Of a stretch of 57,727 nt of DNA, positions 14,924 to 22,399 are shown piece after piece. Position 1 is the stretch's first letter. The number at the start of each line of letters is the position of its first letter. A program made the translations under genes and the position numbers. The DNA comes from Limibacter armeniacum (lineage in GTDB: Bacteria > Bacteroidota > Bacteroidia > Cytophagales > Flammeovirgaceae). The stretch is taken from contig NZ_JBAJNO010000007.1 in the NCBI RefSeq assembly GCF_036880985.1, positions 1-57,727 of the forward strand, given 5' to 3'. A model generated the notes under the pieces. That model ran no database searches. It had not been told where the DNA came from and worked only from the letters and a program-made list of their open reading frames with translations.

Positions 14924-15280
14924 CTAAAACGGCAGGTGGTTGAGCTCATCCTTTGAAAAAGATACGCCCCGCTCCGCTTCAAACTCCCGCCACTGGTGGC
15001 AGCGGCGAATAGCAGACAGGCGGACGCTGTAACGGATGGAGAGGTACATGCCAGCCGGCAAACCGATAATGCCGGTACAACGGTGCAAAAGGGAGAGCCA
15101 CAAAAAAGCGGTATGGCGCAACTCCTGACGGTAGGCCAAATGATAGAGCATTGGCTCAGGATAGCGGGCTATATGGCTGAAATACTGCGCCATGGCCATA
15201 ACAGTATGCTCCTTGACTACAGGCAGTAAGATTTTGGCATACTCAGGGGTGAAAATCTGCGGAGAATGGTTATTTTTCAT
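14924..15280 (-). CDS. Hypothetical protein heading the minus-strand operon
   Basis: The 118-residue, mostly helical product starts MKNNHSPQIFTPEYAKILLP. It has many His, Tyr and Leu (FLWLSLLHRCTGIIGLPAGMYLSIRYSVRL, a weakly hydrophobic middle) and a charged end (HQWREFEAERGVSFSKDEL). It precedes the SymE-like gene by 75 bp in the same direction. No domain recognised. Its 5' leader contains a hairpin with a T run on the opposite strand (15298-15340). Confidence 0.6.
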   Translation of the reverse strand: MKNNHSPQIFTPEYAKILLPVVKEHTVMAMAQYFSHIARYPEPMLYHLAYRQELRHTAFLWLSLLHRCTGIIGLPAGMYLSIRYSVRLSAIRRCHQWREFEAERGVSFSKDELNHLPF

Positions 15281-15297
15281 AACGTTAGAATTTTTAA

Positions 15298-15340
15298 ACG
15301 GGCTGCAACGGTTTGGCGACTTGGGCAGTCCGTTTTTTTT
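15298..15340 (+). terminator. Plus-strand terminator facing the operon start
   Basis: ACGGGCTGC (15298-15306) pairs with GCAGTCCGT (15325-15333, one G-T), followed by eight T. It lies 18 bp upstream of the minus-strand gene starting at 15280. No plus-strand gene precedes it, so it may end an antisense transcript or structure the minus-strand leader. Confidence 0.6.
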
Positions 15341-15579
15341 GTGGTTGGGTTTAAAATTGAACTTTTCAAAGAGGGGAGCGAAACGGCTAGCCTGCTCATT
15401 TCCTTAACTTGATACCTCAATATAGCCAAAAAATACCAAAATCACAACCTAAAACACTGATAAACAAGTACTTAAAGTTTAATTTTTTAGCAAAAAAACA
15501 ACCCCATAAACTTGCACTAAAGAAAGAAAATCTACACACTGAGGGAGGACGGCGCATCCCCTTTTTAATGAAAAATATG

Positions 15580-16130
15580 AGCGAAGCGAATGCCGCTAAC
15601 CGGGGCGGGTACAGACAAGGGCAAAAGCCCAGGAAAGAAAGCTACCCCGACGGAGCCACGGCTGCAGAACCCCTATGGCTGCAATTACTGCCCATGGCTT
15701 GGGCCAAAAGCAAAAGGAATTGGCAGTGGGATGGCTTGTGCGGCTTTTGCTTTTGGAATCGAGGGTTGGCATTTAGCGGCCATGGCTACCTTGCAGCATA
15801 AGGGGTACTGGCCAGTGGCGCAGTGGGGATTAGCTTTTCGGAGGGGTATTGCCCTTGACTGAGTGTGGTGGGAATAATCGCTAGAGGGGCATTTATTGGG
15901 GCGACCACTGCCCTATCGCGAAAACCAACCCTTTGCGGTGGGTGGGTTTGGCGCTTCAGCCCTCCATGCGAAGTAAAGCCCCCGGCGCCCAGCGTGGGAA
16001 CCGCTGGCAGCAGGCGAATGGGAGCGGCAGACCGAAGTGGGATTTTGTGGGTGGACTGGCTGCCGAAACCCGCCGGATGACAGTGGCTAGCAGGGCATGG
16101 CAGTGGGGTGTGGGTTTTACGTGCCATCAG
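15580..16130. repeat. GC-rich non-coding island B
   Basis: About 550 bp of sharply GC-richer sequence within the 1-kb gap 15281-16280. Several frames are open on both strands, but the predicted proteins (rich in Gly, Trp, Pro, Ala) overlap one another and look like translations of non-coding DNA. It shares CGGCAGACCGAAGTGG (16025-16040) exactly with island C (21539-21554) and a longer diverged core with island A. GGCTACCTTGC at about 15784 recurs at 27681. The stretches 15341-15579 and 16131-16280 are AT-rich and hold nothing else I can support, apart from a weak -7-like TAGTATTG (16235-16242). Confidence 0.55.
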
Positions 16131-16280
16131 TTACTTCTTTCATAATCAAATGAAGATGCCTTTATATTGGTTTAAGTTAAAAGTCATTTTTTAGTTATGC
16201 ATTTAAAATTAGTGGCAATAGCATTTTATTTATTTAGTATTGGAGAAAATTATTTAAACTCTACCATATTTTAAACTTAT

Positions 16281-17072
16281 ATGAGATATACAATCTTACT
16301 CCTGTTTTCATGCCTTTTATTTGCCTGTTCATCTGATACCGTTGATCTAGACGGTGATAATAATCCTGATGATTCTTTAGATAAAAAACCTACTAGATAT
16401 TTATCAAGGGTTTTAGAAAATGGTAAAGTCATCAGGGAATTGACAAAATATGATAGCTATTGGGAACTGAATTTCACTGGGGGTATTTATCAGTACTATT
16501 TCAATGCTGAGGGACAAATTACCCATAGTAAATTGGTACAAGATTCACTGAACAAAAAAGAAAGGGAATATCACTACAATGATAATGGACTCCTAACTGA
16601 TATCTTTTCCTATGATCTTGGTGATGGAACAAAAGCTCTTACCTTAGCTTATACATTCTCATATGATGGCAATGGAGTCTTCAAGAAATTGGTGCGAGAA
16701 AGGGCTGCTAATAAGTACATAAAAAAGAGCATTATGAAAATGGAAGTCACTTCCTATGATGAACATTTGCAACCAACCAGTCTCCATATAACTGGATATA
16801 CTAATGGAGAAGTAACATATACAGATGACGTTGAATATGTTTATGACGATAAGGTTTCTACTTACTTTGGGCTTCCTGCTCCCATTACCCTTCAAATATC
16901 GGGACATTATACTCCATACTTGGTCAACAACTTCTCTTCCTTTACTGTCAAATATGAGGATGGCACTTCAAAAAAGGTAGACGAAGTATTCACCTACGAT
17001 GAACAAGGCTATCCCATTCAAGGACAAGGAGGTAATGATCAGTTTAAATATGAGTATTTGCCTTGGAATTGA
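16281..17072 (+). CDS. Lipoprotein with YD-like repeats
   Basis: The 263-residue product starts MRYTILLLFSCLLFACSSD; lipobox LFAC, Cys16. An acidic linker follows (DLDGDNNPDDSLDKK). The rest is a series of beta hairpins with YD-type phrases: YYFNAEGQITH, YHYNDNGLLTDI, TFSYDGNGVFKK, FTYDEQGYPIQG. This is typical of short Rhs/YD-like or DUF4595-like Bacteroidota lipoproteins, which are probably surface-exposed. It is isolated between the GC-rich island and the terminator at 17086. Binding partner unknown. Confidence 0.78.
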   Translation: MRYTILLLFSCLLFACSSDTVDLDGDNNPDDSLDKKPTRYLSRVLENGKVIRELTKYDSYWELNFTGGIYQYYFNAEGQITHSKLVQDSLNKKEREYHYNDNGLLTDIFSYDLGDGTKALTLAYTFSYDGNGVFKKLVRERAANKYIKKSIMKMEVTSYDEHLQPTSLHITGYTNGEVTYTDDVEYVYDDKVSTYFGLPAPITLQISGHYTPYLVNNFSSFTVKYEDGTSKKVDEVFTYDEQGYPIQGQGGNDQFKYEYLPWN

Positions 17073-17085
17073 GATCAATAGACAA

Positions 17086-17125
17086 TAAAAAAAACCGCCA
17101 TCTCCCACAAACAGGGAAATGGCGG
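17086..17125. terminator. Bidirectional terminator
   Basis: CCGCCAT (17095-17101) pairs with ATGGCGG (17119-17125). A run of A on the left serves as the T tract for the minus strand. It lies 14 bp after the plus-strand lipoprotein stop and about 30 bp beyond the minus-strand small gene ending at 17154. Confidence 0.8.
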
Positions 17126-17153
17126 CTTTCCATTTAGCAACCTTCAAGGTAAT

Positions 17154-17378
17154 CTAAGATACCTCCCAACTCCCATTCCACAGGCCTGCGGACTGGATCA
17201 GCTTTCTAAACTTATCACATTGGGAAGGTTGGTGGCGGCAAGCGGATTGATACACTTCTTTTAGCTCCTGAAGTAACTGGAAACGCTCGATGCCCAGCAT
17301 CAGGTCTGGAGCAGTCACTCGTTCCAAAAGGTAAAAAAAGCGCACAGGGTCAGAAACATATTTTTTCTGTAAAGTCAT
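17154..17378 (-). CDS. Small hypothetical protein downstream of rep
   Basis: The 74-residue helical protein starts MTLQKKYVSDPVRFFYLLERV and contains ERFQLLQELKEVYQSACRHQ and a Trp-rich end (GLWNGSWEVS). It lies between two terminators, downstream of the initiator gene in the same direction. Position suggests a copy-control or maintenance accessory, but there is no motif to support that. Start ATG 17378. Confidence 0.55.
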   Translation of the reverse strand: MTLQKKYVSDPVRFFYLLERVTAPDLMLGIERFQLLQELKEVYQSACRHQPSQCDKFRKLIQSAGLWNGSWEVS

Positions 17379-17397
17379 CAGGTTAATAGGTTTTAGT

Positions 17398-17437
17398 TAA
17401 AAAAAACAACCGTATCCCCTTGGTAAGGAAACGGTTG
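17398..17437 (-). terminator. Terminator of the rep gene
   Basis: CAACCGT (17407-17413) pairs with ACGGTTG (17431-17437), with an inner TCC/GGA pair. The A run 17399-17406 is a T tract on the minus strand. It lies about 40 bp after the rep stop. Confidence 0.8.
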
Positions 17438-17475
17438 CGTAAATATACTAATCAATACGATTTATTGAAATGCTT

Positions 17476-18510
17476 TTATAGTGAAAGTTGGTACCGATCC
17501 TTGAGCAGCTTCAGCGTATAGCTCTTCACGCTGGTGACCTTACCGTCCTTGACCCCCATCTTGATCTCATTGACCAGCTTCCAGATGCCGGTCTCCCCTT
17601 CTACCCCTACTTCCTTCACGACTACCATGGCCTGTCCGCTTGAAAGCTCCAGCTCCAGCAGCCGTGCATGCAGGCGGCGGTGTTTTTCGCTTTCAAAGGT
17701 AAATGTCTTGGGGACTGTCTCCCCGATGGTAAGCTGCTTGGGCGCTACACTGGAGGGACTGGCTGCCTTTTCCACTGCTTTCACTTTCACTTTCTCTGCG
17801 GGCTGCTTCAAATTCATCAGGAAACGGATGGCTGTGATCTTGTTGCGCTGCTTTTCGGCCTCTTCCCAACTTACATCCATATCGGTCTTTTCGGTAATCT
17901 CGGCGCAGGCCTTGTCCAGCACGGTCTGGCGGAACTTGCCAAACTTCTCGTAGGTCTTCAAACCGGCAATGCCCAGTATCTCCTTCAGTTCCTCGACGGA
18001 AAATTCCCGGCTGGCATAGCGGTCCACCCCTTGCTGCAACAGCTCGTAGATGCGGATGGCATAGGCACTCTTGAGCTCTGCCACATTGCGGTAAAGGTAA
18101 GAGGTGAAGTTCTTCTTCAGGTCCGTGATATGGGGCAGGATATGGCTGTTGAACTCAAAGGTGAGTTCCCCACGCATATTGTCGGCGACAATCTTGCCGA
18201 ATACCGGCACATACTCGCCCAGCTGTACCTCGCCCTTGTCGTCGGTCTGCTCAAAAGCCACCATGGCAGAGGCCACACTCTTGCAGGCTTTCCGAAGGTC
18301 TCGGTACTGGCTGCTCTTGAGTTTGCGCTCGCCGAAAAAGTCCTGGAACTCGATCGTTAGCGGCCTGGAGGGCTCCGCACCATCCAGTTCGGTAATGGAA
18401 AAGAGAATCAGCTTCTGCTCCAATGCCGACAGGCTTACCTTCTCCCGGGCATTGATCAGGGCATTACTCTTGCGCACCTTGCGCGTCGTTTTGGTGATAT
18501 GGTAATTCAT
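17476..18510 (-). CDS. Plasmid replication initiator, Rep_3 family
   Basis: From ATG 18510 the product has 344 residues. The first winged helix (about 15-125) begins KSNALINAREKVSLSALEQKLILFSI, a Rep_3 hallmark. It continues through LRKACKSVASAMVAF and FEFNSHILPHITDLKKNFTSYLYRNVAELKSAYAIRIYELL (about 130-170). The second winged helix includes FSVEELKEILGIAGLKTYEKFGKFRQTVLDKACAEI. A linker and a C-terminal extension of about 110 residues follow. Rep_3 proteins bind iterons as monomers to open the origin and as dimers to repress their own gene. A TTG at 18540 would add ten residues but runs into the first iteron, so ATG 18510 is preferred. The iterons lie directly upstream. Confidence 0.93.
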   Translation of the reverse strand: MNYHITKTTRKVRKSNALINAREKVSLSALEQKLILFSITELDGAEPSRPLTIEFQDFFGERKLKSSQYRDLRKACKSVASAMVAFEQTDDKGEVQLGEYVPVFGKIVADNMRGELTFEFNSHILPHITDLKKNFTSYLYRNVAELKSAYAIRIYELLQQGVDRYASREFSVEELKEILGIAGLKTYEKFGKFRQTVLDKACAEITEKTDMDVSWEEAEKQRNKITAIRFLMNLKQPAEKVKVKAVEKAASPSSVAPKQLTIGETVPKTFTFESEKHRRLHARLLELELSSGQAMVVVKEVGVEGETGIWKLVNEIKMGVKDGKVTSVKSYTLKLLKDRYQLSL

Positions 18511-18537
18511 AGGTAAAAAGTTCTCGTGACGGTTGTA

Positions 18538-18953
18538 CAACCATTAGGGTATCGGAACAACCAAAAAGGTATCGGACGACGACCAAAAAGGTATCGCACA
18601 ACAACCATTAGGGTATCGCTTAACAACCAAAAAGGTATCGGAGTGCAACCATTAAGGTATCGGAAGGTTACTTAAAACACTGTAAATCTGATAGATACAC
18701 ACCCTACAAATAAACAAAGAAAACAACCTTAACAAATCTCACAATACCTGGCAGTGCTCAAGAGAATTATAATAGTTTCAATTTTTTTATATCAGTTATC
18801 CAGTGTAAGGTTCTTCAAAAACCCTGTAAATGTGCACTGTACCTTGAAATGACAAGGCAAAAAAGGCACGCCAACGACCAAAAAGGTATCGGAAAACCCA
18901 ATATTAACCGAGACAAGGCCCGTAACACGGTTGCGACAACCATTAAGGTATCG
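18538..18953 (+). other. Iteron origin of replication
   Basis: A 17-bp repeat of form CAACCAWWARGGTATCG occurs six times at 18538, 18558, 18580, 18602, 18624 and 18646, with spacing 20, 22, 22, 22, 22 bp (two helical turns). Two variants alternate: CCATTAGGG/CCATTAAGG and CCAAAAAGG. Two more copies are at 18875-18891 and 18937-18953. Between the clusters, 18663-18800 is AT-rich and includes TTATCCAGT (18796-18804), close to a DnaA box. This would be the unwinding region. The first iterons overlap the rep leader, so Rep binding should also repress rep. Confidence 0.92.
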
Positions 18954-19144
18954 CATGCAGGGACCGGTTTTGGACAAAACACAGGGTTATCTAATTATTT
19001 TGAAAAAACCTTACATGCCTTTTGTCTGCATTTTGTTTACAACAAATACAGGACATTTCCCGTTGGGGTAGCTTCCGTTTGAAGCTTTCCACAAGCGATC
19101 AGGCTGCGGGCAAAGTTATCTTTTAGTGTAAAAAAAAGAAATTT

Positions 19145-19175
19145 TTTGCCCTTAATTCTCAATTTTCTATACTTG
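19145..19175 (+). promoter_or_regulatory. Bacteroidota-type promoter of parAB
   Basis: TTTG (19145-19148), exactly 19 bp, then TATACTTG (19168-19175; one mismatch to TAnnTTTG), 47 bp before the parA ATG. Confidence 0.75.
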
Positions 19176-19222
19176 CAATTAAATAATAGTGTAACAAACG
19201 GGATAAACGGTAAGTAAAACGT

Positions 19223-20056
19223 ATGATCGGGGAAAACATCGCAAGGCTTCGCAAGAAGCAAAACGTCAAGCAGAAGGAGCTGGCCGAAAAGGTAGGCCTT
19301 TCGGTGCAGGGCCTTATCAAGTGGGAAAAAGGCTCGGTGGAGATTCCTTACTCGGGGCTGTCAAAGGTGGCCGAGGTACTGGGCGTACCGCTGGATTACC
19401 TGGTAAAAGGGGAGCCGGCACGTGTGATCTCCTTTATCAACTCCAAGGGGGGCAATACCAAGTCTTCGCTGCTGCGCCAGATCGCCATGGGGCTGATTAC
19501 CTTGGATGAGGGAACCCGTGTGCTTTGCGTCGATACCGATCCGCAGCAGACGCTGATGATGTATGCCGAAAACGGGGTGCACGAGCGCATTGCCGTGGAG
19601 GCGTTTGACTCCCGCTCGATTGCCGTTTCTGAAAAGTACCGCAAGCTGATTGACGAGCAGAAGTATGCCTACGACTATATCCTGGTGGACACTGCGGGTT
19701 ATGTGGCCGTTACGGACCTTTTGACCAGCATTATCGCCTCTTCGGATGTGGTGGTGCCGATCACCCTGAACGAAACGGCTTTGGGGCCTACGATCTCCTC
19801 GATCAGCAACATTGCCGAGGTCAGGGACAGCCTTTCGCTGCCGACCCGCATTTTCGGGATCAAGAACCGTGTGAACCGTTCGGTGAAGGAATCCAAGATG
19901 CCTTTTGAGCTGGACGGTTATTTGGGGCTAAAGCTGCTGGAAAATTACTTGCCGGACAGCATCCGCTACCAGCGGGATACCAACTTTTCGGATACCGACG
20001 TTTCGGAAGAAGTACAGCTGATGGCCCGCGAGCTGCTTGTAGGCCTTAGCGTATAA
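19223..20056 (+). CDS. parA: ParA partition ATPase with N-terminal XRE domain
   Basis: The 277-residue protein has two parts. Residues 3-60 are a Cro/CI-type helix-turn-helix (IARLRKKQNVKQKELAEKVG, LSVQGLIKWEKGSVEIPYSG, VAEVLGVPLDYL). Residues 66-277 are a ParA/MinD-like ATPase. Its deviant Walker A reads SKGGNTKSS (Lys75, Lys80); Thr replaces the usual Gly before the second Lys. VLCVDTDPQQT (about 100-110) is the A' motif and YILVDTAG the Walker B. ParA moves plasmid copies along the nucleoid with ParB. Plasmid ParAs often carry an N-terminal DNA-binding domain to autorepress; here it is of XRE type. Clear promoter upstream; parB follows after 41 bp. Confidence 0.92.
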   Translation: MIGENIARLRKKQNVKQKELAEKVGLSVQGLIKWEKGSVEIPYSGLSKVAEVLGVPLDYLVKGEPARVISFINSKGGNTKSSLLRQIAMGLITLDEGTRVLCVDTDPQQTLMMYAENGVHERIAVEAFDSRSIAVSEKYRKLIDEQKYAYDYILVDTAGYVAVTDLLTSIIASSDVVVPITLNETALGPTISSISNIAEVRDSLSLPTRIFGIKNRVNRSVKESKMPFELDGYLGLKLLENYLPDSIRYQRDTNFSDTDVSEEVQLMARELLVGLSV

Positions 20057-20097
20057 TCCTTTCCGTTTTACCGTATTCCCTAACGATATCATTACCC

Positions 20098-20919
20098 ATG
20101 CTGAACCTGGATAAATTCAAGGCCAAGGAGGCCGAAAAAGCCAAGAACCATTCAACCGATTTCCAGCAGGCTGCCCAAGCCGAGGAGCAGCGGCAGATTA
20201 CCTTCAAGACGCCGGCGGGATTCCATGTGGATCCGGCACTGGAGGCGCTGATCCGAAAGCAGACCGAGCAGGAGGCTGCCGAGTTTGAGGAGTCTGTACA
20301 GAAGGAGGGGGTGCGGGAGCCGATCCTCTACTGGCGCCACAGCGTTGGCCATTCGGTGGTGGAAACCGTGGTGGATGGTCACCACCGTTTGCGTGCTGCC
20401 CAGCGCCAGCGCATTGAGTATGTGCCTTGCCGTGAGCTGCACTTTGCTTCGGAGAATGAGGTCAGGATCTGGATGCTCAAGAACCAGCTGGGGCGACGGA
20501 ACCTGTCGGATGCGGAGAAGATCTCGATCGGCTTGCAGCTGACCGCTTACCTGGAGGAGGAAGCCAAGCGCAACCAGGGCCATGGGGTAGAGAGTGAGAA
20601 GATTGACCGTTTGGCGCAGGTAGCCGAGCTGACCGATACCAGCCGCCGGAATGTGTCGAAGATGAAGAAGATTGCAGACTCTGGCGATGATGCGCTGAAG
20701 GCGGCCGTGATGGCGGGTGAGAAAAGTATCCACCGTGGGTATGAGGAGCTGAAGAGTCGTGAGCAGGAAGAGGAGAAAAAGCCTACTGCCAGCAAGGGCA
20801 AGCTGTATGCGGAGCCTGTCAAGAAGCTGTTCCGGAAGGCGGAACTGTGGAAAGCGGGCAAGCTGACCGATGACCAGTTTCGGGATGAGATGGAGAAACT
20901 GATGGGGTTAAGTGATTGA
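20098..20919 (+). CDS. parB: ParB-like partition protein
   Basis: The 273-residue protein has a ParB/Sulfiredoxin-like N-terminal domain. It includes LEESV-type helix EFEESVQKEGVREPILYW and the box DGHHRLRA (93-100) where chromosomal ParB has GERR-R, then ENEVRIWMLKNQLGRRNLSDAEK. A central helix-turn-helix follows (about 170-192, RLAQVAELTDTSRRNVSKMKK), then a charged C-terminal region for dimerisation. It should bind the palindromes just downstream and recruit ParA. The DGHHR form is common in plasmid and phage ParB-like proteins; whether it uses CTP is unknown. Confidence 0.92.
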   Translation: MLNLDKFKAKEAEKAKNHSTDFQQAAQAEEQRQITFKTPAGFHVDPALEALIRKQTEQEAAEFEESVQKEGVREPILYWRHSVGHSVVETVVDGHHRLRAAQRQRIEYVPCRELHFASENEVRIWMLKNQLGRRNLSDAEKISIGLQLTAYLEEEAKRNQGHGVESEKIDRLAQVAELTDTSRRNVSKMKKIADSGDDALKAAVMAGEKSIHRGYEELKSREQEEEKKPTASKGKLYAEPVKKLFRKAELWKAGKLTDDQFRDEMEKLMGLSD

Positions 20920-20937
20920 GAATAAGTAGGGACTTGA

Positions 20938-20959
20938 GTTTGTGCAAATTTGCACAAAC
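20938..20959. promoter_or_regulatory. Candidate parS: perfect 22-bp palindrome
   Basis: GTTTGTGCAAA followed by its exact complement TTTGCACAAAC, starting 18 bp after the parB stop. Position and symmetry fit a centromere site. Its centre recurs at 21018. Confidence 0.75.
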
Positions 20960-21011
20960 GCTTTTGCCTGTAAAGATATTCGAGTTTTAATACTGAAAAC
21001 TTAGGAGTGGG

Positions 21012-21046
21012 AGACCCTTGTGCAAATTTGTATAAGGGTCTTTTTT
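21012..21046 (+). terminator. parAB terminator containing a second parS-like sequence
   Basis: AGACCCTT (21012-21019) pairs with AAGGGTCT (21034-21041), ending in six T. The loop side carries TTGTGCAAATTTG (21018-21030), identical to the core of the palindrome at 20938. So this is both a terminator and a probable imperfect second ParB site. Confidence 0.75.
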
Positions 21047-21147
21047 GTGGGGTATTTTTAGTTAGATGTAAATGACATCATTTGAATATATGTATATAAT
21101 TCATGTTATTTAAGTACAAGACACTTAGCTAAACACCACTATCTGAA

Positions 21148-21366
21148 ATGAATGGATTAATCAAAAAATACAATTTAAAACGTTTGGAACTGATCGATAT
21201 GGTGGGAATAGCTTCTATGCAAATCGCTCGATACGATAAAGTTGGAGAACTTCCCAGAGGCTTTGATTCAATTGGGGAGCTGAGACAGTATCATGAAATG
21301 CTGCTGAAGCAGTATGAGATGTATACTGAAGTGTTTGAGGACTTACTGAAATATTCTTCCACCTAA
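21148..21366 (+). CDS. Small hypothetical protein downstream of parAB
   Basis: The 72-residue product starts MNGLIKKYNLKRLELIDMVGI. The first 40 residues could be a small helix-turn-helix (LKRLELIDMVGIASMQIARYDKVGELP), and the last 30 a helix (LRQYHEMLLKQYEMYTEVFEDLLKY). It lies after the parAB terminator and before GC-rich island C. A DNA-binding role is possible but weakly supported. Confidence 0.55.
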   Translation: MNGLIKKYNLKRLELIDMVGIASMQIARYDKVGELPRGFDSIGELRQYHEMLLKQYEMYTEVFEDLLKYSST

Positions 21367-21369
21367 AAG

Positions 21370-21640
21370 GGCGAACACTGCCGCAACTGCGAACACCCAA
21401 ACCTTTGCCGGGGGGTGGGCCTGGCTACTTAAAGTCTAGGCGGACATCCGTTCTGGCTATTTGGGAGGGAACTTCTTGCTTTTGGCGGGACAGACCCAAG
21501 TGGCTTTTTTGTGTGCCGGATGGCTGCTCCCGATGGCACGGCAGACCGAAGTGGCCAATAGCGGGGTTTGGCTGCCGTTGCCCCTGCGGAAGCCCGAAAT
21601 GGATTTGCAGGTAGGTTGGCTGGAGCAGGCCTGCCGCTTA
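21370..21640. repeat. GC-rich non-coding island C
   Basis: GC-rich stretch without a convincing gene between two genes. It contains CGGCAGACCGAAGTGG (21539-21554), an exact match to island B, and a second diverged version (CAGACCCAAGTGGC, about 21490) followed by GGATGGCTGC. The motif is thus present twice within this island. Confidence 0.5.
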
Positions 21641-22303
21641 CCTTTCCGCTGCCAGTTTTTCGCCTTCTGTCTCCAGCCTGATCTTGGGTAATTGGTACCT
21701 TGCTTTCTTGTACAGTTCGGCTCGCAGCAGCAACATTTTCCTTAGGCTTATGGCCACTTTCTCCTTTTCTGTCAGCAGTTGTTTCTGTTTCAAGAGTAGT
21801 TCCATTGGGGTGATTTCGTGCTTTTCGTAGGCCTCCTTGACTATGGCAAACAGCTTCTCTTCCAGTTGTAGGATTTCCTCCAGTACCTGATGGTGTTCCA
21901 ATTCCCCTATTAGCGTTTGATGGTCGATCATAACTTCCTGCAAAAGGGCATTCATCTCCAGCTCGTTTACTGCCTTGATTGCCGATAGCTTTACTGTTTT
22001 GACTTGGGTAGCCTGCCTTGCCTCATAGACCTTTCCCGTTCCCCAGCTTACCGACGGCAACCCGAAGCTGAAGCCTACTGTGGGCATATACTTCATCCAC
22101 TTTCCCCGCTCCAGGTATAGGAATTCTTCCTGCTCTGCAGCCATCTTCCTGTGGTAATATTCCATGACCGATGCACTTAACGAATCGACGGATACGACAC
22201 TGATCTGTGCCCAACTACTTGTACTTATAAAAGAAATCACCAATCCCACGGTTAGCATAACTTTTTTGTAATGGGGGGTGTGGGGGGTATACACTTTTCG
22301 CAT
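21638..22303 (-). CDS. Exported coiled-coil protein, possibly TolC-like
   Basis: From ATG 22303 the product has 221 residues with a signal peptide (MRKVYTPHTPHYKKV, then MLTVGLVISFISTSSWAQ, cut after SWA). A longer start (22369) and a shorter one (22258) exist; 22303 keeps the basic n-region. The mature part has a short strand segment (YMPTVGFSFGLPSVSWGTGKV) and then long helices of heptad character to the end (NELEMNALLQEVMIDHQTLI, LEEILQLEEKLFAIVKEAYE). This recalls one repeat of an outer-membrane TolC-type channel, but at about half the usual length. It follows the recombinase-ATPase gene by about 100 bp in the same direction. Confidence 0.6.
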   Translation of the reverse strand: MRKVYTPHTPHYKKVMLTVGLVISFISTSSWAQISVVSVDSLSASVMEYYHRKMAAEQEEFLYLERGKWMKYMPTVGFSFGLPSVSWGTGKVYEARQATQVKTVKLSAIKAVNELEMNALLQEVMIDHQTLIGELEHHQVLEEILQLEEKLFAIVKEAYEKHEITPMELLLKQKQLLTEKEKVAISLRKMLLLRAELYKKARYQLPKIRLETEGEKLAAER

Positions 22304-22304
22304 T

Positions 22305-22316
22305 CTGTGTACACAG
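22305..22316. repeat. 12-bp palindrome before the coiled-coil gene
   Basis: CTGTGT/ACACAG is perfect and lies directly upstream of the ATG at 22303, among further TACAC repeats (22289, 22334). It could be an operator or a recombinase half-site cluster. Confidence 0.3.
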
Positions 22317-22399
22317 TTTTTGGGGCAAATGTTTACACTTTTTTTCAGGGTCAAATTTTGCATTTCCAAGAGGTAGAGGGGTGGTACAAATCCAAGGGG

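Noticed and set aside
15409-16127. Several overlapping frames in GC-rich island B on both strands
   Set aside because: They overlap one another, are rich in Gly/Pro/Trp without pattern, and the DNA matches other non-coding islands.
17668-18360. Long plus-strand frame (230 codons) opposite rep
   Set aside because: It lies wholly antisense to the well-supported Rep_3 gene and has no family features.
18541-18578. Iteron sequences as the rep promoter (CCTTTTTGG as -33, TAATGGTTG as -7)
   Set aside because: On the minus strand the spacing is about 15 bp instead of 19 and the -7 match is poor.
18538-18953. Regular short repeats as a CRISPR array
   Set aside because: Repeat plus spacer is only 22 bp, spacers are 3-5 bp, and the repeats adjoin a Rep_3 gene; they are iterons.
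20152-20733. Minus-strand frame of 193 codons opposite parB
   Set aside because: Antisense shadow of parB, caused by its GC-rich codon use.
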